The notes below the pieces were generated by a model. It was not told the origin of the DNA and ran no database searches. It worked only from the letters and a program-made list of their open reading frames with translations. DNA of 64,000 nucleotides from Aulostomus chinensis (taxonomy: Eukaryota; Chordata; Actinopteri; Syngnathiformes; Aulostomidae): positions 124,001 to 188,000 of the forward strand of contig JBBMOA010000049.1 of NCBI GenBank assembly GCA_037954235.1, read 5' to 3'. Shown piece by piece: positions 24,330-37,390 of the stretch. Numbering within the stretch: position 1 is the stretch's first letter; the number at the start of each line of letters is the position of its first letter. Both the position numbers and the translations under genes were made by a program.

Positions 24330-27300
24330 TAGAAAGATGCATAATCTTGAAGTTATAGCTTGATTTCAGTGAGTTTTCATCAAAATACAGGAGTTCTGCA
24401 TGAAGTGTTCATTTTGGCCTTCTCTCGCTGAGAAAACACTATTTGTGACCTGTGATACAAAAATGCCATAACTTTTGTTCAAAGTGAGTTTTCAGTCAAG
24501 TTTCAACCTGAAAGCATAGAAAGATGCATAATCTTGAAGTTACAGCTTGATTTCAGTGAGTTTTCATCAAAATACAGGAGTTCTGCATGAAGTGTTCATT
24601 TTGGCCTTCTCTCGCTGAGAAAACACTATTTGTGACCTGTGATACAAAAATGCCATAACTTTTGTTCAAAGTGAGTTTTCAGTCAAGTTTCAACCAGAAA
24701 GCATAGAAAGATGCATAAACTTGAAGTTACAGCTTGATTTCAGTGAGTTTTCATCAAAATACAGGAGTTCTGCATGAAGTGTTCATTTTGGCCTTCTCTC
24801 GCTGAGAAAACGCTATTTGTGACCTGCGACACAGAACAGCCGTAACTTTTGTTCAAAGTGAGTTTTCATTCAAGTTTCAACCTGAAAGCATAGAAAGATG
24901 CACAAACTTGAAGTTACAGCTTGATTTCAGTGAGTTTTCATCAAAATACAGGAGTTCTGCATGAAGTGTTCATTTTGGCCTTCTCTCGCTGAGAAAACAC
25001 TATTTGTGACCTGTGAAACAAAAATGCCATAACTTTTGTTCAAAGTGAGTTTTCAGTCAAGTTTCAACCTGAAAGCATAGAAAGATGCATAATCTTGAAG
25101 TTACAGCTTGATTTCAGTGAGTTTTCATCAAAATACAGGAGTTCTGCATGAAGTGTTCATTTTGGCCTTCTCTCGCTGAGAAAACACTATTTGTGACCTG
25201 TGATACAAAAATGCCATAACTTTTGTTCAAAGTGAGTTTTCAGTCAAGTTTCAACCTGAAAGCATAGAAAGATGCATAAACTTGAAGTTACAGCTTGATT
25301 TCAGTGAGTTTTCATCAAAATACAGGAGTTCTGCATGAAGTGTTCATTTTGGCCTTCTCTCGCTGAGAAAACACTATTTGTGACCTGTGATACAAAAATG
25401 CCATAACTTTTGTTCAAAGTGAGTTTTCAATCAAGTTTCAACCTGAAAGCATAGAAAGATGCATAAACTTGAAGTTACAGCTTGATTTCAGTGAGTTTTC
25501 ATCAAAATACAGGAGTTCTGCATGAAGTGTTCATTTTGGCCTTCTCTCGCTGAGAAAACACTATTTGTGACCTGTGATACAAAAATGCCATAACTTTTGT
25601 TCAAAGTGAGTTTTCAGTCAAGTTTCAACCTGAAAGCATAGAAAGATGCATAAACTTGAAGTTACAGCTTGATTTCAGTGAGTTTTCATCAAAATACAGG
25701 AGTTCTGCATGAAGTGTTCATTTTGGCCTTCTCTCGCTGAGAAAACACTATTTGTGACCTGTGATACAAAAATGCCATAACTTTTGTTCAAAGTGAGTTT
25801 TCAGTCAAGTTTCAACCTGAAAGCATAGAAAGATGCATAAACTTGAAGTTACAGCTTGATTTCAGTGAGTTTTCATCAAAATACAGGAGTTCTGCATGAA
25901 GTGTTCATTTTGGCCTTCTCTCGCTGAGAAAACACTATTTGTGACCTGTGATACAAAAATGCCATAACTTTTGTTCAAAGTGAGTTTTCAGTCAAGTTTC
26001 AACCTGAAAGCATAGAAAGATGCATAAACTTGAAGTTACAGCTTGATTTCAGTGAGTTTTCATCAAAATACAGGAGTTCTGCATGAAGTGTTCATTTTGG
26101 CCTTCTCTCGCTGAGAAAACGCTATTTGTGACCTGCGACACAGAACAGCCATAACTTTTGTTCAAAGTGAGTTTTCTATCAAGTTTCAACCTGAAAGCAT
26201 AGAAAGATGCACAAACTTGAAGTTACAGCTTGATTTCAGTGAGTTTTCATCAAAATACAGGAGTTCTGCATGAAGTGTTCATTTTGGCCTTCTCTCGCTG
26301 AGAAAACACTATTTGTGACCTGTGATACAAAAATGCCATAACTTTTGTTCAAAGTGAGTTTTCAGTCAAGTTTCAACCTGAAAGCATAGAAAGATGCATA
26401 ATCTTGAAGTTACAGCTTGATTTCAGTGAGTTTTCATCAAAATACAGGAGTTCTGCATGAAGTGTTCATTTTGGCCTTCTCTCGCTGAGAAAACACTATT
26501 TGTGACCTGTGATACAAAAATGCCATAACTTTTGTTCAAAGTGAGTTTTCAGTCAAGTTTCAACCTGAAAGCATAGAAAGATGCATAAACTTGAAGTTAC
26601 AGCTTGATTTCAGTGAGTTTTCATCAAAATACAGGAGTTCTGCATGAAGTGTTCATTTTGGCCTTCTCTCGCTGAGAAAACACTATTTGTGACCTGTGAT
26701 ACAAAAATGCCATAACTTTTGTTCAAAGTGAGTTTTCAGTCAAGTTTCAACCTGAAAGCATAGAAAGATGCATAAACTTGAAGTTACAGCTTGATTTCAG
26801 TGAGTTTTCATCAAAATACAGGAGTTCTGCATGAAGTGTTCATTTTGGCCTTCTCTCGCTGAGAAAACACTATTTGTGACCTGTGATACAAAAATGCCAT
26901 AACTTTTGTTCAAAGTGAGTTTTCAGTCAAGTTTCAACCTGAAAGCATAGAAAGATGCATAAACTTGAAGTTACAGCTTGATTTCAGTGAGTTTTCATCA
27001 AAATACAGGAGTTCTGCATGAAGTGTTCATTTTGGCCTTCTCTCGCTGAGAAAACGCTATTTGTGACCTGCGACACAGAACAGCCATAACTTTTGTTCAA
27101 AGTGAGTTTTCAGTCAAGTTTCAACCTGAAAGCATAGAAAGATGCATAAACTTGAAGTTACAGCTTGATTTCAGTGAGTTTTCATCAAAATACAGGAGTT
27201 CTGCATGAAGTGTTCATTTTGGCCTTCTCTCGCTGAGAAAACACTATTTGTGACCTGTGATACAAAAATGCCATAACTTTTGTTCAAAGTGAGTTTTCAT

Positions 27301-30300
27301 TCAAGTTTCAACCTGAAAGCATAGAAAGATGCATAAACTTGAAGTTACAGCTTGATTTCAGTGAGTTTTCATCAAAATACAGGAGTTCTGCATGAAGTGT
27401 TCATTTTGGCCTTCTCTCGCTGAGAAAACACTATTTGTGACCTGTGATACAAAAATGCCATAACTTTTGTTCAAAGTGAGTTTTCAGTCAAGTTTCAACC
27501 TGAAAGCATAGAAAGATGCATAAACTTGAAGTTACAGCTTGATTTCAGTGAGTTTTCATCAAAATACAGGAGTTCTGCATGAAGTGTTCATTTTGGCCTT
27601 CTCTCGCTGAGAAAACACTATTTGTGACCTGTGATACAAAAATGCCATAACTTTTTTTCAAAGTGAGTTTTCAGTCAAGTTTCAACCTGAAAGCATAGAA
27701 AGATGCATAAACTTGAAGTTACAGCTTAATTTCAGTGAGTTTTCATCAAAATACAGGAGTTCTGCATGAAGTGTTCATTTTGGCCTTCTCTCGCTGAGAA
27801 AACACTATTTGTGACCTGTGATACAAAAATGCCATAACTTTTGTTCAAAGTGAGTTTTCATTCAAGTTTCAACCTGAAAGCATAGAAAGATGCATAAACT
27901 TGAAGTTACAGCTTGATTTCAGTGAGTTTTCATCAAAATACAGGAGTTCTGCATGAAGTGTTCATTTTGGCCTTCTCTCGCTGAGAAAACACTATTTGTG
28001 ACCTGTGATACAAAAATGCCATAACTTTTGTTCAAAGTGAGTTTTCAGTCAAGTTTCAACCTGAAAGCAAAGAAAGATGCATAAAGTTGAAGTTACAGCT
28101 TGATTTCAGTGAGTTTTCATTAAAATACAGGAGTTCTGCATGAAGTGTTCATTTTGGCCTTGTCTCGCTGAGAAAACGCTATTTGTGACCTGCGACACAG
28201 AACAGCCATAACTTTTGTTCAAAGTGAGTTTTCAGTCAAGTTTCAACCTGAAAGCATAGAAAGATGCATAAACTTGAAGTTACAGCTTGATTTCAGTGAG
28301 TTTTCATCAAAATACAGGAGTTCTGCATGAAGTGTTCATTTTGGCCTTCTCTCGCTGAGAAAACACTATTTGTGACCTGTGATACAAAAATGCCATAACT
28401 TTTGTTCAAAGTGAGTTTTCAGTCAAGTTTCAACCTGAAAGCATAGAAAGATGCATAAACTTGAAGTTACAGCTTGATTTCAGTGAGTTTTCATCAAAAT
28501 ACAGGAGTTCTGCATGAAGTGTTCATTTTGGCCTTCTCTCGCTGAGAAAACACTATTTGTGACCTGTGATACAAAAATGCCATAACTTTTGTTCAAAGTG
28601 AGTTTTCAGTCAAGTTTCAACCTGAAAGCATAGAAAGATGCATAAACTTGAAGTTACAGCTTGATTTCAGTGAGTTTTCATCAAAATACAGGAGTTCTGC
28701 ATGAAGTGTTCATTTTGGCCTTCTCTCGCTGAGAAAACACTATTTGTGACCTGTGATACAAAAATGCCATAACTTTTGTTCAAAGTGAGTTTTCAGTCAA
28801 GTTTCAACCTGAAAACATAGAAAGATGCATAAACTTGAAGTTACAGCTTGATTTCAGTGAGTTTTCATCAAAATACAGGAGTTCTGCATGAAGTGTTCAT
28901 TTTGGCCTTCTCTCGCTGAGAAAACACTATTTGTGACCTGTGATACAAAAATGCCATAACTTTTGTTCAAAGTGAGTTTTCAGTCAAGTTTCAACCTGAA
29001 AGCATAGAAAGATGCATAAACTTGAAGTTACAGCTTGATTTCAGTGAGTTTTCATCAAAATACAGGAGTTCTGCATGAAGTGTTCATTTTGGCCTTCTCT
29101 CGCTGAGAAAACACTATTTGTGACCTGTGATAAGAAAATGCCATAACTTTTGTTCAAAGTGAGTTTTCAGTCAATTTTCAACCTGAAAGCATAGAAAGAT
29201 GCATAAACTTGAAGTTACAGCTTGATTTCAGTGAGTTTTCATCAAAATACAGGAGTTCTGCATGAAGTGTTCATTTTGGCCTTCTCTCGCTGAGAAAACA
29301 CTATTTGTGACCTGTGATACAAAAATGCCATAACTTTTGTTCAAAGTGAGTTTTCAGTCAAGTTTCAACCTGAAAACATAGAAAGATGCATAAACTTGAA
29401 GTTACAGCTTGATTTCAGTGAGTTTTCATCAAAATACAGGAGTTCTGCATGAAGTGTTCATTTTGGCCTTCTCTCGCTGAGAAAACACTATTTGTGACCT
29501 GTGATACAAAAATGCCATAACTTTTGTTCAAAGTGAGTTTTCAGTCAAGTTTCAACCTGAAAGCATAGAAAGATGCATAAACTTGAAGTTACAGCTTGAT
29601 TTCAGTGAGTTTTCATCAAAATACAGGAGTTCTGCATGAAGTGTTCATTTTGGCCTTCTCTCGCTGAGAAAACACTATTTGTGACCTGTGATACAAAAAT
29701 GCCATAACTTTTGTTCAAAGTGAGTTTTCATTCAAGTTTCAACCTGAAAGCATAGAAAGATGCATAAACTTGAAGTTACAGCTTGATTTCAGTGAGTTTT
29801 CATCAAAATACAGGAGTTCTGCATGAAGTGTTCATTTTGGCCTTGTCTCGCTGAGAAAACGCTATTTGTGACCTGCGACACAGAACAGCCATAACTTTTG
29901 TTCAAAGTGAGTTTTCAGTCAAGTTTCAACCTGAAAGCATAGAAAGATGCATAAACTTGAAGTTACAGCTTGATTTCAGTGAGTTTTCATCAAAATACAG
30001 GAGTTCTGCATGAAGTGTTCATTTTGGCCTTCTCTCGCTGAGAAAACACTATTTGTGACCTGTGATACAAAAATGCCATAACTTTTGTTCAAAGTGAGTT
30101 TTCAGTCAAGTTTCAACCTGAAAGCATAGAAAGATGCATAAAGTTGAAGTTACAGCTTGATTTCAGTGAGTTTTCATCAAAATACAGGAGTTCTGCATGA
30201 AGTGTTCATTTTGGCCTTCTCTCGCTGAGAAAACACTATTTGTGACCTGTGATACAAAAATGCCATAACTTTTGTTCAAAGTGAGTTTTCAGTCAAGTTT

Positions 30301-33300
30301 CAACCTGAAAGCATAGAAAGATGCATAAACTTGAAGTTACAGCTTGATTTCAGTGAGTTTTCATCAAAATACAGGAGTTCTGCATGAAGTGTTCATTTTG
30401 GCGTTCTCTCGCTGAGAAAACGCTATTTGTGACCTGCGACACAGAACAGCCATAACTTTTGTTCAAAGTGAGTTTTCTGTCAAGTTTCAACCTGAAAGCA
30501 TAGAAAGATGCATAAACTTGAAGTTACAGCTTGATTTCAGTGAGTTTTCATCAAAATACAGGAGTTCTGCATGAAGTGTTCATTTTGGCCTTCTCTCGCT
30601 GAGAAAACACTATTTGTGACCTGTGATACAAAAATGCCATAACTTTTGTTCAAAGTGAGTTTTCAGTCAAGTTTCAACCTGAAAACATAGAAAGATGCAT
30701 AAACTTGAAGTTACAGCTTGATTTCAGTGAGTTTTCATCAAAATACAGGAGTTCTGCATGAAGTGTTCATTTTGGCCTTCTCTCGCTGAGAAAACACTAT
30801 TTGTGACCTGTGATACAAAAATGCCATAACTTTTGTTCAAAGTGAGTTTTCAGTCAAGTTTCAACCTGAAAGCATAGAAAGATGCATAAAGTTGAAGTTA
30901 CAGCTTGATTTCAGTGAGTTTTCATCAAAATACAGGAGTTCTGCATGAAGTGTTCATTTTGGCCTTCTCTCGCTGAGAAAACACTATTTGTGACCTGTGA
31001 TACAAAAATGCCATAACTTTTGTTCAAAGTGAGTTTTCAGTCAAGTTTCAACCTGAAAGCATAGAAAGATGCATAAACTTGAAGTTACAGCTTGATTTCA
31101 GTGAGTTTTCATCAAAATACAGGAGTTCTGCATGAAGTGTTCATTTTGGCCTTCTCTCGCTGAGAAAACGCTATTTGTGACCTGCGACACAGAACAGCCA
31201 TAACTTTTGTTCAAAGTGAGTTTTCAGTCAAGTTTCAACCTGAAAGCATAGAAAGATGCATAAACTTGAAGTTAAAGCTTGATTTCAGTGAGTTTTCATC
31301 AAAATAAAGGAGTTCTGCATGAAGTGTTCATTTTGGCGTTCTCTCGCTGAGAAAACACTATTTGTGACCTGTGATACAAAAATGCCATAACTTTTGTTCA
31401 AAGTGAGTTTTCAGTCAAGTTTCAACCTGAAAGCAAAGAAAGATGCATAAACTTGAAGTTACAGCTTGATTTCAGTGAGTTTTCATCAAAATACAGGAGT
31501 TCTGCATGAAGTGTTCATTTTGGCCTTCTCTCGCTGAGAAAATACTATTTGTGACCTGTGATACAAAAATGCCATAACTTTTGTTCAAAGTGAGTTTTCA
31601 GTCAAGTTTCAACCTGAAAGCATAGAAAGATGCATAAACTTGAAGTTACAGCTTGATTTCAGTGAGTTTTCATCAAAATACAGGAGTTCTGCATGAAGTG
31701 TTCATTTTGGCCTTCTCTCGCTGAGAAAACACTATTTGTGACCTGTGATACAAAAATGCCATAACTTTTGTTCAAAGTGAGTTTTCAGTCAAGTTTCAAC
31801 CTGAAAGCATAGAAAGATGCATATACTTGAAGTTACAGCTTGATTTCAGTGAGTTTTCATCAAAATACAGGAGTTCTGCATGAAGTGTTCATTTTGGCCT
31901 TCTCTCGCTGAGAAAACACTATTTGTGACCTGTGATACAAAAATGCCATAACTTTTGTTCAAAGTGAGTTTTCAGTCAAGTTTCAACCTGAAAGCATAGA
32001 AAGATGCATAAACTTGAAGTTACAGCTTGATTTCAGTGAGTTTTCATCAAAATACAGGAGTTCTGCATGAAGTGTTCATTTTGGCCTTGTCTCGCTGAGA
32101 AAACGCTATTTGTGACCTGCGACACAGAACAGCCATAACTTTTGTTCAAAGTTAGTTTTCAGTCAAGTTTCAACCTGAAAGCATAGAAAGATGCATAAAC
32201 TTGAAGTTACAGCTTGATTTCAGTGAGTTTTCATCAAAATACAGGAGTTCTGCATGAAGTGTTCATTTTGGCCTTCTCTCGCTGAGAAAACGCTATTTGT
32301 GACCTGTGATACAAAAATGCCATAACTTTTGTTCAAAGTGAGTTTTCATTCAAGTTTCAACCTGAAAGCATAGAAAGATGCATAAACTTGAAGTTACAGC
32401 TTGATTTCAGTGAGTTTTCATCAAAATACAGGAGTTCTGCATGAAGTGTTCATTTTGGCCTTCTCTCGCTGAGAAAACACTATTTGTGACCTGTGATACA
32501 AAAATGCCATAACTTTTGTTCAAAGTGAGTTTTCAGTCAAGTTTCAACCTGAAAGCAAAGAAAGATGCATAAAGTTGAAGTTACAGCTTGATTTCAGTGA
32601 GTTTTCATCAAAATACAGGAGTTCTGCATGAAGTGTTCATTTTGGCCTTGTCTCGCTGAGAAAACGCTATTTGTGACCTGCGACACAGAACAGCCATAAC
32701 TTTTGTTCAAAGTGAGTTTTCAGTCAAGTTTCAACCTGAAAGCATAGAAAGATGCATAAACTTGAAGTTACAGCTTGATTTCAGTGAGTTTTCATCAAAA
32801 TACAGGAGTTCTGCATGAAGTGTTCATTTTGGCCTTCTCTCGCTGAGAAAACACTATTTGTGACCTGTGATACAAAAATGCCATAACTTTTGTTCAAAGT
32901 GAGTTTTCAGTCAAGTTTCAACCTGAAAGCATAGAAAGATGCATAAACTTGAAGTTACAGCTTGATTTCAGTGAGTTTTCATCAAAATACAGGAGTTCTG
33001 CATGAAGTGTTCATTTTGGCCTTCTTTCGCTGAGAAAACACTATTTGTGACCTGTGATACAAAAATGCCATAACTTTTGTTCAAAGTGAGTTTTCAGTCA
33101 AGTTTCAACCTGAAAGCATAGAAAGATGCATAAAGTTGAAGTTACAGCTTGATTTCAGTGAGTTTTCATCAAAATACAGGAGTTCTGCATGAAGTGTTCA
33201 TTTTGGCCTTCTCTCGCTGAGAAAACACTATTTGTGACCTGTGATACAAAAATGCCATAACTTTTGTTCAAAGTGAGTTTTCAGTCAAGTTTCAACCTGA

Positions 33301-36300
33301 AAACATAGAAAGATGCATAAACTTGAAGTTACAGCTTGATTTCAGTGAGTTTTCATCAAAATACAGGAGTTCTGCATGAAGTGTTCATTTTGGCCTTCTC
33401 TCGCTGAGAAAACACTATTTGTGACCTGTGATACAAAAATGCCATAACTTTTGTTCAAAGTGAGTTTTCAGTCAAGTTTCAACCTGAAAGCATAGAAAGA
33501 TGCATAAACTTGAAGTTACAGCTTGATTTCAGTGAGTTTTCATCAAAATACAGGAGTTCTGCATGAAGTGTTCATTTTGGCCTTCTCTCGCTGAGAAAAC
33601 ACTATTTGTGACCTGTGATAAGAAAATGCCATAACTTTTGTTCAAAGTGAGTTTTCAGTCAAGTTTCAACCTGAAAGCATAGAAAGATGCATAAACTTGA
33701 AGTTACAGCTTGATTTCAGTGAGTTTTCATCAAAATACAGGAGTTCTGCATGAAGTGTTCATTTTGGCCTTCTCTCGCTGAGAAAACACTATTTGTGACC
33801 TGTGATACAAAAATGCCATAACTTTTGTTCAAAGTGAGTTTTCAGTCAAGTTTCAACCTGAAAGCAAAGAAAGATGCATAAACTTGAAGTTACAGCTTGA
33901 TTTCAGTGAGTTTTCATCAAAATACAGGAGTTCTGCATGAAGTGTTCATTTTGGCCTTGTCTCGCTGAGAAAACGCTATTTGTGACCTGCGACACAGAAC
34001 AGCCATAACTTTTGTTCAAAGTGAGTTTTCAGTCAAGTTTCAACCTGAAAGCATAGAAAGATGCATAAACTTGAAGTTACAGCTTGATTTCAGTGAGTTT
34101 TCATCAAAATACAGGAGTTCTGCATGAAGTGTTCATTTTGGCCTTCTCTCGCTGAGAAAACACTATTTGTGACCTGTGATACAAAAATGCCATAACTTTT
34201 GTTCAAAGTGAGTTTTCAGTCAAGTTTCAACCTGAAAGCATAGAAAGATGCATAAACTTGAAGTTACAGCTTGATTTCAGTGAGTTTTCATCAAAATACA
34301 GGAGTTCTGCATGAAGTGTTCATTTTGGCCTTCTCTCGCTGAGAAAACACTATTTGTGACCTGTGATACAAAAATGCCATAACTTTTGTTCAAAGTGAGT
34401 TTTCAGTCAAGTTTCAACCTGAAAGCATAGAAAGATGCATAAACTTGAAGTTACAGCTTGATTTCAGTGAGTTTTCATCAAAATACAGGAGTTCTGCATG
34501 AAGTGTTCATTTTGGCCTTCTCTCGCTGAGAAAACGCTATTTGTGACCTGCGACACAGAACAGCCATAACTTTTGTTCAAAGTGAGTTTTCTATCAAGTT
34601 TCAACCTGAAAGCATAGAAAGATGCACAAACTTGAAGTTACAGCTTGATTTCAGTGAGTTTTCATCAAAATACAGGAGTTCTGCATGAAGTGTTCATTTT
34701 GGCCTTCTCTCGCTGAGAAAACACTATTTGTGACCTGTGAAACAAAAATGCCATAACTTTTGTTCAAAGTGAGTTTTCAGTCAAGTTTCAACCTGAAAGC
34801 ATAGAAAGATGCATAATCTTGAAGTTACAGCTTGATTTCAGTGAGTTTTCATCAAAATACAGGAGTTCTGCATGAAGTGTTCATTTTGGCCTTCTCTCGC
34901 TGAGAAAACACTATTTGTGACCTGTGATACAAAAATGCCATAACTTTTGTTCAAAGTGAGTTTTCAGTCAAGTTTCAACCTGAAAGCATAGAAAGATGCA
35001 TAAACTTGAAGTTACAGCTTGATTTCAGTGAGTTTTCATCAAAATACAGGAGTTCTGCATGAAGTGTTCATTTTGGCCTTCTCTCGCTGAGAAAACACTA
35101 TTTGTGACCTGTGATACAAAAATGCCATAACTTTTGTTCAAAGTGAGTTTTCAGTCAAGTTTCAACCTGAAAGCATAGAAAGATGCATAAACTTGAAGTT
35201 ACAGCTTGATTTCAGTGAGTTTTCATCAAAATACAGGAGTTCTGCATGAAGTGTTCATTTTGGCCTTCTCTCGCTGAGAAAACACTATTTGTGACCTGTG
35301 ATACAAAAATGCCATAACTTTTGTTCAAAGTGAGTTTTCTGTCAAGTTTCAACCTGAAAGCATAGAAAGATGCATAAACTTGAAGTTACAGCTTGATTTC
35401 AGTGAGTTTTCATCAAAATACAGGAGTTCTGCATGAAGTGTTCATTTTGGCCTTCTCTCGCTGAGAAAACACTATTTGTGACCTGTGATACAAAAATGCC
35501 ATAACTTTTGTTCAAAGTGAGTTTTCAGTCAAGTTTCAACCTGAAAGCATAGAAAGATGCATAAACTTGAAGTTACAGCTTGATTTCAGTGAGTTTTCAT
35601 CAAAATACAGGAGTTCTGCATGAAGTGTTCATTTTGGCCTTCTCTCGCTGAGAAAACACTATTTGTGACCTGTGATACAAAAATGCCATAACTTTTGTTC
35701 AAAGTGAGTTTTCAATCAAGTTTCAACCTGAAAGCATAGAAAGATGCATATACTTGAAGTTACAGCTTGATTTCAGTGAGTTTTCATCAAAATACAGGAG
35801 TTCTGCATGAAGTGTTCATTTTGGCCTTCTCTCGCTGAGAAAACACTATTTGTGACCTGTGATACAAAAATGCCATAACTTTTGTTCAAAGTGAGTTTTC
35901 AGTCAAGTTTCAACCTGAAAGCATAGAAAGATGCATAAACTTGAAGTTACAGCTTGATTTCAGTGAGTTTTCATCAAAATACAGGAGTTCTGCATGAAGT
36001 GTTCATTTTGGCCTTGTCTCGCTGAGAAAACGCTATTTGTGACCTGCGACACAGAACAGCCATAACTTTTGTTCAAAGTTAGTTTTCAGTCAAGTTTCAA
36101 CCTGAAAGCATAGAAAGATGCATAAACTTGAAGTTACAGCTTGATTTCAGTGAGTTTTCATCAAAATACAGGAGTTCTGCATGAAGTGTTCATTTTGGCC
36201 TTCTCTCGCTGAGAAAACACTATTTGTGACCTGTGATACAAAAATGCCATAACTTTTGTTCAAAGTGAGTTTTCAGTCAAGTTTCAACCTGAAAGCATAG

Positions 36301-36900
36301 AAAGATGCATAAACTTGAAGTTACAGCTTGATTTCAGTGAGTTTTCATCAAAATACAGGAGTTCTGCATGAAGTGTTCATTTTGGCCTTCTCTCGCTGAG
36401 AAAACACTATTTGTGACCTGTGATACAAAAATGCCATAACTTTTGTTCAAAGTGAGTTTTCAGTCAAGTTTCAACCTGAAAGCATAGAAAGATGCATAAA
36501 CTTGAAGTTACAGCTTGATTTCAGTGAGTTTTCATCAAAATACAGGAGTTCTGCATGAAGTGTTCATTTTGGCCTTCTCTCGCTGAGAAAACGCTATTTG
36601 TGACCTGCGACACAGAACAGCCATAACTTTTGTTCAAAGTGAGTTTTCTATCAAGTTTCAACCTGAAAGCATAGAAAGATGCACAAACTTGAAGTTACAG
36701 CTTGATTTCAGTGAGTTTTCATCAAAATACAGGAGTTCTGCATGAAGTGTTCATTTTGGCCTTCTCTCGCTGAGAAAACACTATTTGTGACCTGTGAAAC
36801 AAAAATGCCATAACTTTTGTTCAAAGTGAGTTTTCAGTCAAGTTTCAACCTGAAAGCATAGAAAGATGCATAATCTTGAAGTTACAGCTTGATTTCAGTG
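24330..36900 (+). repeat. Region with private ATCTTG variant
   Basis: GCATAATCTTGAAG replaces GCATAAACTTGAAG at about 24342, 24531, 25091, 26400, 34816 and 36873, and I found it nowhere else. The four from 26136 rightward, and several neighbours, follow B units with CTATC. CTATC starts at about 26176, 34591 and 36648, offsets of 45 and 11 units, with one more at about 51790. The region therefore shares a local history distinct from both flanks. Apart from these variants it is ordinary A and B monomers. Confidence 0.75.
31550..36200 (+). repeat. 21-unit displaced duplication (31.6-32.3 and 35.5-36.2 kb)
   Basis: GCATATACTTG (31821 and 35748 at the ATATAC) and AAAGTTAGTTTTC after a B2 unit (32151 and 36078) both recur at 3927 bp, exactly 21 units. 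The match fails on the left at AAATACTATT (about 31542, first copy only). It fails on the right at the hybrid unit near 32291, which the second copy lacks. Confidence 0.8.
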
Positions 36901-37390
36901 AGTTTTCATCAAAATACAGGAGTTCTGCATGAAGTGTTCATTTTGGCCTTCTCTCGCTGAGTAAACACTATTTGTGACCTGTGATACAAAAATGCCATAA
37001 CTTTTGTTCAAAGTGAGTTTTCAGTCAAGTTTCAACCTGAAAGCATAGAAAGATGCATAAACTTGAAGTTACAGCTTGATTTCAGTGAGTTTTCATCAAA
37101 ATACAGGAGTTCTGCATGAAGTGTTCATTTTGGCCTTCTCTCGCTGAGAAAACACGATTTGTGACCTGTGATACAAAAATGCCATAACTTTTGTTCAAAG
37201 TGAGTTTTCAGTCAAGTTTCAACCTGAAAGCATAGAAAGATGCATAAACTTGAAGTTACAGCTTGATTTCAGTGAGTTTTCATCAAAATACAGGAGTTCT
37301 GCATGAAGTGTTCATTTTGGCCTTCTCTCGCTGAGAAAACACTATTTGTGACCTGTGATACAAAAATGCCATAACTTTTGTTCAAAGTGA
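33900..37390 (+). repeat. 11-unit displaced duplication (33.9-35.3 and 36.0-37.4 kb)
   Basis: B2 (33990 and 36047), B1 (34551 and 36608), CTATC (34591 and 36648), GCACAAAC, TGTGAAAC and ATCTTG (about 34816 and 36873) all repeat at 2057 bp, exactly 11 units. The copies differ at the left end: GCAAAG precedes only the first, and GTTAG follows B2 only in the second. CTGTC at about 35340 marks the right-hand end of similarity. This block overlaps the 21-unit duplication, so the two exchanges happened in sequence. Confidence 0.82.
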
